DNA from: Desulfobacteraceae bacterium
GTDB taxonomy: Bacteria > Desulfobacterota > Desulfobacteria > Desulfobacterales > Desulfosalsimonadaceae
Assembly: GCA_003551985.1 (NCBI GenBank)
Contig: PUOB01000199.1
Coordinates: forward strand, 1 to 7,682
Reading direction: 5' to 3'
Length of the DNA: 7,682 bases
The number at the start of each line of letters is the position of its first letter. Position 1 is the first letter of the stretch. Position numbers and translations under genes: made by a program. Positions 1-6,778 of the stretch are shown in pieces. A model generated the notes under the pieces. It was not told the DNA's origin and did not search any database. It saw nothing but the letters and a program-made list of their open reading frames with translations.

Positions 1-289
1 GGTAGCGCTCCAGGACGCGCGCGGTATCGGCAATGGGTTCGCTCCTGGACAGCTGGGTATCACCTGAATGCATGAACAACGGGGTTCCGCCCAGTTGGGC
101 TGCCGCCGCTTCAAAGGAAATACGGGTCCGGGTGGAGGGTTTTTCAAAAATCAGCCCCACGGTTTTCCCCGCAAGGGATTTCTCGCATATCCCTTTTTTA
201 TGTCTGCCCTTTAGTTCCCCGGCCCTTTCAAACAACACGTCGAAATCCGGTCGGTCAAGCGTAGAAAGTGTCAGTATATCCTTTTTCAA
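1..289 (-). CDS. argF: Ornithine carbamoyltransferase, N-terminal part (3' end outside window)
   Basis: The visible 96 codons give the amino-terminal, carbamoyl-phosphate-binding domain of ornithine carbamoyltransferase, the cytoplasmic enzyme that joins carbamoyl phosphate and ornithine to make citrulline in arginine synthesis. The diagnostic phosphate-binding signature STRTR is at residues 52-56 (context [13 protein letters not shown]). It is followed by a conserved-type stretch reading [14 protein letters not shown] at the window edge. The start is the TTG at 289-287: the reading frame opens [16 protein letters not shown], and a perfect GGAGG (299-295) lies 5 bases upstream, so the non-ATG start is well supported. 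It is the third arginine gene after argB and argD but is separated from argD by a 222-base gap holding a repeat element. The frame is open to the window boundary; about two thirds of the protein lies outside. Function confidence is high; the symbol argF rather than argI or otc follows from its place beside argBD. Confidence 0.95.
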   Translation of the reverse strand, partial: MKKDILTLSTLDRPDFDVLFERAGELKGRHKKGICEKSLAGKTVGLIFEKPSTRTRISFEAAAAQLGGTPLFMHSGDTQLSRSEPIADTARVLERY

Positions 290-294
290 AACAG

Positions 295-299
295 CCTCC
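295..299 (-). promoter_or_regulatory. Shine-Dalgarno GGAGG that fixes the TTG start of argF
   Basis: A perfect GGAGG on the minus strand lies 5 bases before TTG (289-287). No ATG in the same frame lies nearby that would give a full ornithine carbamoyltransferase amino terminus, so this site decides the start. Confidence 0.75.
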
Positions 300-362
300 A
301 GAAAAAATCCGCATCGGAAAATGAGTAACAGATGGCTAGGTTAAACGTTCACGTCGGGTTCA

Positions 363-513
363 GACGACTTTGTAATCACGCCATGGCGCGACAAGATCAA
401 GGCTTGCGCAACCTTTAAATGTAGGGGCGAAAAATCTTTCGCCCGATTAAGTGTACGTGAGATTCTTCGAAAATTGCGCATAACGCAGATATTGGCCTTT
501 TTACGAAGTCGTC
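363..513 (-). repeat. Palindromic intergenic element, copy A (mosaic, with nested palindrome)
   Basis: A 151-base element bounded by inverted termini GACGACTT (363-370) and AAGTCGTC (506-513). It fills most of the 222-base gap between argD and argF. Bases 450-515 match the reverse complement of 6785-6850 (copy B) at 64 of 66 positions. Bases 392-409 match the reverse complement of 6876-6893 exactly over 18 bases. Relative to copy B the centre has been replaced by a short palindromic repeat (420-444). The left arm also carries an extra block with the perfect palindrome GCCATGGC (380-387). The right terminus overlaps the argD stop codon (514-512). The remaining gap bases (290-362) hold the argF ribosome-binding site and nothing else I can support. 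The form resembles an ERIC- or MITE-like non-coding repeat; the family name is unknown to me. Confidence 0.85.
420..444 (+). repeat. Short REP-like palindrome nested in copy A
   Basis: The sequence is TGTA followed by a GGGGCGAAA...TTTCGCCC hairpin: an 8-bp perfect stem (425-432 with 437-444) and a 4-base loop. The same TGTAGGGGCGAA lead and GGGCGAA/TTCGCCC arms recur on the other strand at 2603-2628 next to hslU, with a slightly different stem and loop. Two copies with the same asymmetric lead point to a dispersed REP-type repeat rather than a local hairpin. Confidence 0.75.
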
Positions 514-1702
514 AAAGTTCATTGAAAATATCGTCAAGCAACTCAACGAGCCCATCCACCTGCCCGCGTGTAATCACCAGGGGCGGAATGAAGCGAAGGA
601 TGGTTTCCTGCGTACAGTTAATCAAATAGCCGTTTTCCATACATTTTTCCACTATCTGCGAACCGCCTGTTTTCAGCTGCATGCCGAGCATCAACCCGAT
701 GCCGCGGACATCGGCGATTGCGTCATGGCGCGCTTTGAGCCACTGAAGCCGGCTTTTGAAATAATCCCCTGTCCGGCGGGCGTATTCAAGAATATCATCC
801 CTTTCGATCTGCTTCAGCACTTCCAGGGCCGCGGCCGTGACCACGGGGGTTCCTCCGAATGTGGACGCATGGGAACCGGGCGTGAAAGCCCTCGCGATAC
901 GGTCAACCGCCAGCATGGCACCTATGGGAAGCCCGTTCCCCAATGCCTTTGCAAGGGTCATGATATCCGGGGTCACACCGTAATGCTCATATCCGAACAA
1001 CCGGCCGGTCCGGCCGATGCCGGTCTGAATTTCATCAAAAATCAGGATCGTGCCGGTTTCATCGCACAGGCGCCGGACACCTTCCAAGTAGGCCGGGTCG
1101 GCACACTGGACGCCGCCTTCTCCCAGCACCGGTTCGAGCAGCACCGCACAGGTTTTTTCCGATACCCGGCGCTTGAGCGCCTCGATATCGTTAAACGGCA
1201 CGAAATCAAACCCTTCGAGGATCGGCTCGAACCCTTCCCTGACCTTTTTCTGCCCCGTGGCCGACAAGGTGGCATACGTCCTGCCGTGAAACGACAGGTC
1301 CATGGAGACGATCCGCCACCGGTCGTAATTGCCCTGGTCAAAAAAATTTTTCCGGGCCAACTTGATGGCGGCTTCATTGGCCTCCGCACCGGAGTTGCAG
1401 AAAAAAACGCGGTCGGCAAAACTATGGTCGACCAGCCAGCGGGCAAGCGCCACCTGGGGGGTGGTGTAAAACAAGTTGGACACATGAAACAGCTTTTTCG
1501 CCTGCCTTGCCAGGGCATCCGCCACGCCGGGGTTGGCATGCCCCAGGTTACAGACGGCGATACCCGCCACGAAATCAATGTACTGACGGCCTTCAACGTC
1601 CCTGAGAACGGCCCCTTCCCCGCTTTCAAACACAATGGGAAACCGTTTATACGTATCGGCGAGGACCCGGTTTGCGGTGTCTATTAAGGCATTGTCATTC
1701 AT
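512..1702 (-). CDS. argD: Acetylornithine aminotransferase
   Basis: A 396-residue class III, PLP-dependent aminotransferase of full family length. It converts N-acetylglutamate semialdehyde and glutamate to N2-acetylornithine and 2-oxoglutarate in cytoplasmic arginine synthesis; such enzymes often also act on succinyl-diaminopimelate in lysine synthesis. Visible motifs are the phosphate-binding SGAEANE (104-110), FHGRT (138-142), the cofactor aspartate in FDEIQTG (D223), and the Schiff-base lysine K252 in LAKALGNGLPIGAM. TFGG follows at 281-284. The ATG start follows the argB stop by 9 bases. Its ribosome site GGGGTGA (1718-1712) physically includes the argB stop codon, so translational coupling with argB is likely. 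The stop codon TGA (514-512) lies at the terminus of repeat copy A. GabT-like or ornithine aminotransferases share the fold, but placement between argB and argF makes ArgD the clear choice. Confidence 0.97.
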   Translation of the reverse strand: MNDNALIDTANRVLADTYKRFPIVFESGEGAVLRDVEGRQYIDFVAGIAVCNLGHANPGVADALARQAKKLFHVSNLFYTTPQVALARWLVDHSFADRVFFCNSGAEANEAAIKLARKNFFDQGNYDRWRIVSMDLSFHGRTYATLSATGQKKVREGFEPILEGFDFVPFNDIEALKRRVSEKTCAVLLEPVLGEGGVQCADPAYLEGVRRLCDETGTILIFDEIQTGIGRTGRLFGYEHYGVTPDIMTLAKALGNGLPIGAMLAVDRIARAFTPGSHASTFGGTPVVTAAALEVLKQIERDDILEYARRTGDYFKSRLQWLKARHDAIADVRGIGLMLGMQLKTGGSQIVEKCMENGYLINCTQETILRFIPPLVITRGQVDGLVELLDDIFNEL

Positions 1703-1711
1703 TTTGTATTT

Positions 1712-1718
1712 TCACCCC
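1712..1718 (-). promoter_or_regulatory. argD ribosome-binding site overlapping the argB stop
   Basis: GGGGTGA on the minus strand ends 9 bases before the argD ATG, and its last three bases are the argB stop codon. This arrangement usually signals translational coupling of the two genes. Confidence 0.55.
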
Positions 1719-2587
1719 GTCACCTGAGTGCCCACGCCCTTGTCGGTGAACAACTCCAACAGCAGGGCATGCCGGCGCTTGCCATTGATAATTTGAACTT
1801 TCTCCACGCCGTTTTTCAAAGCATCCAGCGCATATTCGATCTTCGGGATCATGCCGCCGGTTATGGTGCCGTTTGCGATCATGGTGCGCACGGACTGGGC
1901 GTTGACCGAGGAAACAAGGCCGCCTTCGGCGTCCATTATACCGTCCACATCCGTCAGATACATCAGGCGGGTCGCAGACAGGGCGCCCGCCACTTTGCCG
2001 GCAACCAGGTCGGCATTGATGTTGTATGTCTCGCCTTTGCTGCCCGTCCCCACCGGTGCGATAATCGGAATAAAGCCCTGTCCGGAAAGCGTCTTGATCA
2101 ACTCCGCATTGACCCCGGTAACCGTGCCGACCAATCCGGGGTCCAATATTTCCGGGGGTTTTTCTTCATCCGGCTGGTAGGTGATCTGAAGCTTCTCCGC
2201 CTGCAGCAAGCCGCCGTCCTTTCCGGTCAGGCCCACGGATTTGCCGCCGTGACGGTTTACCTGGGCAACGATGGATTTGTTGACCTTGCCGCCCAGAACC
2301 ATTTCCACCACGTCCATGGTTTCCTCGTCGGTAAAGCGCATCCCGCGGACGAACCGCTGGCTTATTCCCATTCGCTCGAGCACCTGGTTTATCTGCGGCC
2401 CGCCGCCATGGACCACCACCGGATTCATCCCGATAAATTTCATCAGGGTGATATCCCTGGCAAAATCCTCCTTAAGCTGCTCATCCACCATGGCATGTCC
2501 GCCATATTTCACCACGATGGTCGCCCCGTAAAAAAACCGGATATAAGGCAGCGCCTCTATGAGTATGTCTGCAACATTGGGTTTCAT
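1712..2587 (-). CDS. argB: Acetylglutamate kinase, probably arginine-sensitive type
   Basis: A 291-residue amino acid kinase that phosphorylates N-acetylglutamate with ATP, the committed step of arginine synthesis in organisms that recycle the acetyl group. Visible signatures are VVKYGG (25-30) for nucleotide phosphate binding, HGGGPQI (60-66), the substrate-binding RFV...[16 protein letters not shown] region (79-98), NINADLVAG (189-197) and a lysine in [11 protein letters not shown] (K249). An extra amino-terminal helix before the kinase core (about residues 1-20, with [10 protein letters not shown]) and the C-terminal [15 protein letters not shown] (273-287) are features of hexameric, arginine-inhibited enzymes. 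The shorter E. coli enzyme lacks that helix and is not inhibited. Feedback control by arginine is therefore inferred. The ATG at 2587 has only a weak GGGG upstream (2597-2594). It starts 35 bases after hslU, with a REP-like palindrome in between. Confidence 0.97.
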   Translation of the reverse strand: MKPNVADILIEALPYIRFFYGATIVVKYGGHAMVDEQLKEDFARDITLMKFIGMNPVVVHGGGPQINQVLERMGISQRFVRGMRFTDEETMDVVEMVLGGKVNKSIVAQVNRHGGKSVGLTGKDGGLLQAEKLQITYQPDEEKPPEILDPGLVGTVTGVNAELIKTLSGQGFIPIIAPVGTGSKGETYNINADLVAGKVAGALSATRLMYLTDVDGIMDAEGGLVSSVNAQSVRTMIANGTITGGMIPKIEYALDALKNGVEKVQIINGKRRHALLLELFTDKGVGTQVTG

Positions 2588-2602
2588 TTTTGACCCCGGT
2601 GC

Positions 2603-2628
2603 GGGCGAATGATTATTCGCCCCTACAG
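2603..2628 (-). repeat. REP-like palindrome carrying the hslU stop codon
   Basis: On the minus strand this reads CTGTAGGGGCGAAT, a GATT-type loop (AATC in this direction) and ATTCGCCC. The 8-bp perfect stem is 2603-2610 with 2615-2622. The TGTAGGGGCGAA lead matches the nested repeat at 420-444. The TAG in the lead (2625-2623) is the hslU stop codon. The hairpin is not followed by a T-run toward argB, so I read it as a dispersed repeat rather than an intrinsic terminator. It could still stabilise the upstream mRNA end. Confidence 0.75.
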
Positions 2629-4038
2629 AATGTATCGGCTCAGGTCCTCATCTTCCCGGACATCTCTTAGTTTTTCATCAACAAAAGCCCTGTCCACGAC
2701 AATTTCCGCTTCGCCCATGTCCGGCGCATCAAACAGGATGTCTTCAAGCAGGTGCTCCATTAGAGTGTGCAGGCGCCTGGCACCGATATTTTCAGTCTGG
2801 TTATTGACGTCCTCGGCCACCCTTGCGATCTCTTCGACCGCTTCATCATTAAAGGAAACCTTGATATTTTCCGTCCTGAGCAAAGCGATATACTGGAGCA
2901 ATAAAGCATTTTTAGGCTCCGTGAGAATACGGACGAAATCGTCTTTGTAGAGCGAATCGAGCTCCACCCGGATCGGGAAGCGCCCCTGCAGCTCCGGGAT
3001 CAAGTCCGACGGTTTGCTCGTATGGAACGCACCGGATGCAATAAACAGGATATGGTCGGTCTTCACCGGCCCGTGCTTGGTATTGACCGAACTCCCCTCA
3101 ACGATCGGCAGCAGATCCCGCTGAACGCCTTCCCTCGAAATATCCGGGCCATGGCCGCCTTCCTTGCCGGTCACCTTGTCTATTTCATCGAGAAATATGA
3201 TACCGGACTGCTCCACTTTCTCAATGGCGTCGCGGGTCACCTTTTCCATGTCCACAAGGGACTGCGCTTCGTTCTGGGCAAGAATCTGGAGGGCATCGGC
3301 AACGGTCACGCGCCGCTTTCTGGGAGCTCCCCGGGGCATCAGGTTGCCCAGCATATCCTTGAAGTTGATCCCCATTTCCTCCATGCCGGTATTGGAAAAT
3401 ATTTCAAGCATGGGGCTCGGGCGGTCGTGGGTTTCAAGGTCCACGAAACGGTTGTCGAGCCTGCCCTCCCGCAGCATCTTTCTCAGCTTTTCGCGGGTGG
3501 CCGAAGAAGCAGCCCTGCTTTTCCGGGGGTCCTGGTCCTCGCCGCCGCCGCCGTTTTCAAGCAGAAAGCCCTCGCCTTCCACATACGGGGTCTCATGGGA
3601 GGCCTCCTTGTTCTTTGGATCGGAGTCCGGCAAAAGAATGTCGAGCAGACGGTCTTCGGCAATTTCCATGGCCTTTGGCGCTACCTCGGCCTGCTCCCGC
3701 TCTTTGAGCATGCTGATGGTCAACTCCAGCAAATCGCGGACCATGGACTCCACGTCCCTTCCGACGTAGCCGACTTCCGTGAACTTTGAGGCTTCCACCT
3801 TGTAAAACGGGGAATCCGTCAGTTTCGCGAGGCGCCTGGCGATTTCCGTTTTTCCGACGCCCGTCGGCCCGATGAGGATAATATTTTTCGGGGCGATTTC
3901 GTCCTTCAGGTCAGGATCGACCTGGCGGCGCCGCCAGCGGTTGCGAAGCGCAATGGCAACCGACCGCTTGCCCTTGTATTGACCGACAATGTATTTGTCC
4001 AGCTCGTTGACGATTTCTATCGGTTTAAGTTCGCTCAT
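2623..4038 (-). CDS. hslU: HslU (ClpY) ATPase subunit of the HslVU protease
   Basis: A 471-residue AAA+ unfoldase that forms hexameric rings, unfolds substrates with ATP and feeds them to HslV in the cytoplasm. Walker A GPTGVGKT is at 57-64, the central-pore loop GYVGRD at 90-95, Walker B IIFLDEID at 280-287, the sensor-1 region SGAFH at 335-339 and the sensor-2 arginine region GARRLHT at 419-425. The carboxyl end SRYIL is the conserved tail that docks into HslV and activates it. Length is somewhat above the 443 residues of E. coli HslU; the excess lies in the intermediate (I) domain, with a Gly/acidic-rich stretch near residues 145-185. Presence of the I domain separates it from ClpX. The ATG (4038) has no strong ribosome site (CAGG about 15 bases upstream). 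It follows hslV by 66 bases. Confidence 0.98.
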   Translation of the reverse strand: MSELKPIEIVNELDKYIVGQYKGKRSVAIALRNRWRRRQVDPDLKDEIAPKNIILIGPTGVGKTEIARRLAKLTDSPFYKVEASKFTEVGYVGRDVESMVRDLLELTISMLKEREQAEVAPKAMEIAEDRLLDILLPDSDPKNKEASHETPYVEGEGFLLENGGGGEDQDPRKSRAASSATREKLRKMLREGRLDNRFVDLETHDRPSPMLEIFSNTGMEEMGINFKDMLGNLMPRGAPRKRRVTVADALQILAQNEAQSLVDMEKVTRDAIEKVEQSGIIFLDEIDKVTGKEGGHGPDISREGVQRDLLPIVEGSSVNTKHGPVKTDHILFIASGAFHTSKPSDLIPELQGRFPIRVELDSLYKDDFVRILTEPKNALLLQYIALLRTENIKVSFNDEAVEEIARVAEDVNNQTENIGARRLHTLMEHLLEDILFDAPDMGEAEIVVDRAFVDEKLRDVREDEDLSRYIL

Positions 4039-4104
4039 GATATTGTCAATTGCCTGCTCAAATCGTTAAGGTTTCGAAAAAAGGCACTTTGTTGCGGCGC
4101 TGCC

Positions 4105-4653
4105 TCAACCGGCATGGATTTCCTCAATGGAAAATTCGGTATTGGTATAGATGCACAGGCTGGAGGCGATTTGCATGGCCTCTGTGACAATCGCCCTTGA
4201 ATCATGCCCCAGCGAACCGGCATGCGCCAAAAGGGCCGATGCGGCCGCATGCGCCGCAACTCCGCCGGAGCCTATGGCGATAACCGGATCGTCCGGCTCG
4301 ATAACGTCCCCGTTGCCGGATATAAGGAGCATCTGGCTTGCATCCACTGCGATCATCATGGCCTCGAGGCGCCTCAGAAATTTATCCGTCCGCCAGTCCC
4401 GCGCCAGCTCGACAGCTGAGCGGATCAGGTTGCCGTTATACCGCTCCAGCTTTCCTTCGAGTTTTTCCGACAAGTTCAGCGCGTCCGCGGTGGCACCGGC
4501 AAACCCGACGATGATCCGGTCATTATAAATCCTGCGCACTTTCCTGGCTTTGTGCTTGATCACCGTGGTATTCAGTGTCACCTGGCCGTCGCCGGCAACC
4601 GTGACCGTTCCGTTGTGCCTTACCGCCAGAATGGTGGTGCCGTGAAAATTCAT
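4105..4653 (-). CDS. hslV: HslV (ClpQ) peptidase subunit of the HslVU protease
   Basis: An N-terminal-nucleophile threonine peptidase, related to the proteasome beta subunit, that forms double hexameric rings capped by HslU. From the chosen start it has 182 residues and opens MNFHGTTILAVRHNG. Removal of the five-residue MNFHG leader would expose the catalytic threonine. Counting from that Thr1, K33 (in KARKVRR) and the serine in IGSGG (position 124) fall where the family places active-site residues. The frame also allows an ATG at 4671, six codons earlier, which overlaps the xerC stop as TAATG. I prefer 4653 because AAGGCGG (4665-4659) sits 5 bases before it, whereas the upstream ATG has only GAGA. 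Either start gives the same mature enzyme. It lies between xerC and hslU, an arrangement also known from Bacillus (codV-clpQ-clpY). Confidence 0.97.
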   Translation of the reverse strand: MNFHGTTILAVRHNGTVTVAGDGQVTLNTTVIKHKARKVRRIYNDRIIVGFAGATADALNLSEKLEGKLERYNGNLIRSAVELARDWRTDKFLRRLEAMMIAVDASQMLLISGNGDVIEPDDPVIAIGSGGVAAHAAASALLAHAGSLGHDSRAIVTEAMQIASSLCIYTNTEFSIEEIHAG

Positions 4654-4658
4654 TGGAT

Positions 4659-4665
4659 CCGCCTT
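4659..4665 (-). promoter_or_regulatory. Ribosome-binding site that favours the inner hslV start
   Basis: AAGGCGG on the minus strand differs from consensus AAGGAGG at one base and lies 5 bases before ATG 4653. It falls inside the six-codon extension that would be translated from ATG 4671, so it argues that 4653 is the main start. Confidence 0.6.
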
Positions 4666-4670
4666 TTTCA

Positions 4671-5648
4671 TTATTTTCTCGGATGTGCACTGTCATAGGC
4701 CGCCATGAGGCGATCAATGCTGACGTGGGTATATTTCTGGGTGGTGGAGAGGCTTTTGTGCCCAAGCATCTCTTGAACCATCCGAAGATCAAGCCCTGCA
4801 TCAAGCATATGCGTCGCAAAAGTATGGCGAAGATCATGCGGTGACACCGGCATGGTCAGACTTGCTTTTTTAGCCGTATCATTTAATATCCGCGCGACCG
4901 ACCGATCGGTCAACCGCCCGCCGTTTTTGTTCAAAAAAAGCGGCCCCCGCCACATATCCGGGGCCAGCCGCCTGTTGCCCTGGAGGTTTTCACGGTATTC
5001 CCTTATGGCAGACAGCGCCTTTTCCCCGAAGGGAATAATCCGCTCCACGGAACCCTTCCCCTTGACCCTTACCACGCGCTTTTCCAGGTCGACATCCGCC
5101 ACGTCGAGCCCGACGAGTTCGGATACCCGGATCCCCGTTGAATAAAGCAGCTCAAAGATCGCGCGATTCCTTTTGCCCGAAAGGGTTTTCGTCTCGATGG
5201 AATCGAGCAGATGAAACACCTCGTCGACCGTTAAATACGTCGGCAGGGACTTTTCAATCTTCGGGGCGATCACGTTCAAGGCGGGGTTTTCCTTTACCAC
5301 GCCGTGTTTTTCAAGGTATTTGAAAAAAGAGCGAATCGCTGAAATTTTTCTTGAAATCGATGTTTTTTTAATTTGTTGTTTATGGAGAAAGCCGAGGTAG
5401 CTTCTGATAACCAACGCGCTGACCTTCTCCATATCCTCATTTTCCGATGAGGGCGCATTCGCGTTGCTTTCCGGCTGATCCGCCCCATGGGAAGTTCGCG
5501 TTACCGTGTCCCGGTTGGCGGCGAAATAATTTAGAAAATCGCCTAAATCGCGCGCATATGCCCTGCAGGTATTATCGGAATACCCTTTTTCGGCTGCAAG
5601 GTGATCCACAAACGAATCAATAAGTTTCGTCAGGGCGAAAGCATTCAT
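4671..5648 (-). CDS. xerC: Tyrosine recombinase, XerC-like
   Basis: A tyrosine recombinase of 325 residues from ATG 5648 (326 from an adjacent GTG at 5651; residue numbers here count from the GTG). The N-terminal SAM-like core-binding domain spans about 8-128 and the catalytic domain about 135-320. All catalytic residues are visible: R175 (TGIRVSEL), K199 (VKGKGSVER), H272 and R275 (PHDLRHTFATH), H298 (MLGHKS) and nucleophile Y307 (QKYTHV). Xer recombinases resolve chromosome dimers at dif with FtsK. A hydrophilic insertion of about 25 residues (about 51-75, rich in Ser, Asn, Glu) interrupts the N-terminal domain and accounts for its excess over the usual 295-300 residues. Its stop overlaps the upstream candidate hslV start by one base. 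Synteny with hslV supports XerC/CodV-type housekeeping rather than a mobile-element integrase. Whether it acts as XerC, or a single XerH-type enzyme does the work, cannot be told from the window. Confidence 0.9.
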   Translation of the reverse strand: MNAFALTKLIDSFVDHLAAEKGYSDNTCRAYARDLGDFLNYFAANRDTVTRTSHGADQPESNANAPSSENEDMEKVSALVIRSYLGFLHKQQIKKTSISRKISAIRSFFKYLEKHGVVKENPALNVIAPKIEKSLPTYLTVDEVFHLLDSIETKTLSGKRNRAIFELLYSTGIRVSELVGLDVADVDLEKRVVRVKGKGSVERIIPFGEKALSAIREYRENLQGNRRLAPDMWRGPLFLNKNGGRLTDRSVARILNDTAKKASLTMPVSPHDLRHTFATHMLDAGLDLRMVQEMLGHKSLSTTQKYTHVSIDRLMAAYDSAHPRK

Positions 5649-5683
5649 CACGCGTACCGCTATTAACCGGGTTTATGGACCTG

Positions 5684-6259
5684 TCAACGCATGTTGATCA
5701 GCGATTCAATTTCCTGCCAGCCGCCCACCTCTTCAAAAGGATGCGGCTTCCTGTTCCATGGCTGTTTGAATACGATGGGCGTTATTCCGGCCTCAGCCAG
5801 GAGAAAGCACGTTTCAAGCCGGTCTTCCACGAAATAATGAATATTTCGGTCTTCCAGGATTTCTTTTTTCCCTTCAAACGAACCGGTTGCCACCACTTCG
5901 ATGGCTTCGGACCCCAACTTGAGGGTTTCGCAAAGCCATTGGGAGATGTGCGCCTTTTCAGGCCGGGCGGTTACAAAAAGGGTCGGGCGGTGTCGCCTGT
6001 TCAAATGGTTCAACACCCGCGGCGCATCGCTGATCGGGTTTAACGGCGCTGAAAAGTCGCCATCCATGATTTTGATAATGACCGCCATCATCACCTCATC
6101 GCTGATTGACAGGCATTTTCTCAGGTCATAATCAACGATGTCCTCGTAGCGGGCGGTATTAATCCCGTATTCCGATGCGGCGATCGACAGAAACAGCCGC
6201 ATGGTATCCGCAACCACACCGTCAATATCAAATGCCAGAACAGATGGGTTTATCTTCAT
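5684..6259 (-). CDS. HAD-superfamily phosphatase-like protein
   Basis: A 191-residue cytoplasmic protein of the haloacid dehalogenase fold. Motif I is FDIDGVVAD, with D11 as predicted nucleophile and D13 as general acid/base. Motif II is the threonine in VTARP (T97). A motif III lysine candidate lies in GSFEGKKE (K131 or K132). Motif IV is the acidic pair E145-D146 in HYFVEDRLE. Residues about 17-85 between motifs I and II would form the small helical cap that selects substrate. The set is complete, so it is probably an active Mg-dependent phosphatase; similarity to small 5'-nucleotidase-type HAD proteins is an impression, and the substrate is unknown. ATG 6259 lacks a strong ribosome site, but it follows the Rho-N gene by 19 bases and precedes xerC by a short gap, so it is likely co-transcribed with both. 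Confidence 0.8.
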   Translation of the reverse strand: MKINPSVLAFDIDGVVADTMRLFLSIAASEYGINTARYEDIVDYDLRKCLSISDEVMMAVIIKIMDGDFSAPLNPISDAPRVLNHLNRRHRPTLFVTARPEKAHISQWLCETLKLGSEAIEVVATGSFEGKKEILEDRNIHYFVEDRLETCFLLAEAGITPIVFKQPWNRKPHPFEEVGGWQEIESLINMR

Positions 6260-6278
6260 GCCAAGAATTCTTATTCCC

Positions 6279-6605
6279 TTATAATCTGCGCGTTTTCTTC
6301 TTCAGCCGGCTGATCCGGTGCCGGAAAATATCGGCCATCTTCTTGTCTTGCGCTTCGATGTATTCCCGGCGTTTTTTCCGAAGTTCACGGATTTTTTCCT
6401 TTATCTGGCGGACGGTTGCGGCAGACTTCTTTTTGGCGTCCGTCTCCTCGATCCCCCTTGCTTTTTTGATCACGGAAATCAACTCGGCCTTGTTCATTCC
6501 GGATGCGCCCGTAACGCCGTCGATCTTTTTGGCGATTTCCCTCAATTCGGGTGCAGTCATCTTCTCCAGCGGTTTTTCCTTGGTTTCCTTCTGTTTTTTT
6601 CCCAT
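6279..6605 (-). CDS. Small Rho-N-domain (SAP-like) basic protein
   Basis: A 108-residue, strongly basic protein. Residues about 12-50 (EKMTAPELREIAKKI ... GMNKAELISVIKKARGI) match the pattern of the Rho termination factor N-terminal domain, a small helical module related to SAP nucleic-acid-binding domains. The rest (about 58-108) is Lys/Arg/Glu-rich, predicted helical or coiled-coil, and ends KKKTRRL. There is no ATPase part, so it is not Rho itself. Nucleic-acid binding is inferred from the domain and the charge; the role is unknown. AAAGGAG (6624-6618) lies 12 bases before ATG 6605, a little far but usable. It is the first gene after a 294-base gap with a promoter-like sequence and probably heads the transcript through the HAD gene and xerC. 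Confidence 0.75.
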   Translation of the reverse strand: MGKKQKETKEKPLEKMTAPELREIAKKIDGVTGASGMNKAELISVIKKARGIEETDAKKKSAATVRQIKEKIRELRKKRREYIEAQDKKMADIFRHRISRLKKKTRRL

Positions 6606-6677
6606 AGGTCTTTCAAGCTCCTTTCCTGCGATCTATCCATGACAAACCGCTTATTCAATACAGTGCGAAAACACAAA

Positions 6678-6696
6678 GCGGAGGCCAAGCCCCCGC
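6678..6696 (-). terminator. Possible intrinsic terminator or attenuator in the leader of the Rho-N gene
   Basis: The minus-strand RNA would read GCGGGGG, loop CUUGG, CCUCCGC (7-bp stem with one G-U pair), followed by UUUGUGUUUU. A GC-rich stem followed by a U-rich run is terminator-like. It lies downstream of the predicted promoter (6754-6725) and upstream of the start codon at 6605, where it could act as an attenuator. The U-run is interrupted by G, so strength is uncertain. Confidence 0.4.
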
Positions 6697-6724
6697 ATTG
6701 TCAGCCATAAAAATATAAGCCTGA

Positions 6725-6754
6725 ATAATAAAACAAATCGAATTTTAATGTCAA
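6725..6754 (-). promoter_or_regulatory. Sigma70-type promoter for the Rho-N/HAD/xerC transcript
   Basis: On the minus strand a perfect -35 TTGACA (6754-6749) is followed after 18 bases by TATTAT (6730-6725), 5 of 6 to the -10 consensus, in an AT-rich stretch. Predicted initiation near 6717 gives a leader of about 110 bases before the start at 6605. It is the only convincing promoter I see in the window. Confidence 0.55.
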
Positions 6755-6778
6755 TATATAATGTGAACTTCGTGTCAG

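Noticed and set aside
33..344. Plus-strand open frame of 103 codons at the left edge
   Set aside because: It is antisense to the clearly recognisable start of argF and has no family resemblance.
358..521. GTTCA at 358-362 and 517-521 as a target duplication of copy A
   Set aside because: It is only 5 bases, does not abut the element symmetrically (AAA intervenes on one side), and argD already has a normal-looking end, so it is probably chance.
725..1687. Long plus-strand open frame of 320 codons opposite argD (likewise 1769-2593 opposite argB and 3022-3789 opposite hslU)
   Set aside because: Each is antisense to a gene with complete family motifs. The proteins show no recognisable domain and look like reverse-frame translations of GC-rich coding DNA.
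2603..2622. Hairpin after hslU as an intrinsic terminator
   Set aside because: No T-run follows in the direction of transcription, argB begins 16 bases after it, and a related sequence recurs at 420-444, so a dispersed repeat explains it better.
4067..4101. AGGCA...TGCCT hairpin followed by TTTTTT between hslV and hslU
   Set aside because: The stem is only 5 bp with a 14-base loop. Terminating between the two subunits of one protease would be odd, although a partial attenuator cannot be excluded.
4671..5648. Recombinase as integrase of a mobile island or integron
   Set aside because: There is no neighbouring att site, cassette or tRNA gene. Its place directly before hslVU matches the housekeeping XerC/CodV arrangement.
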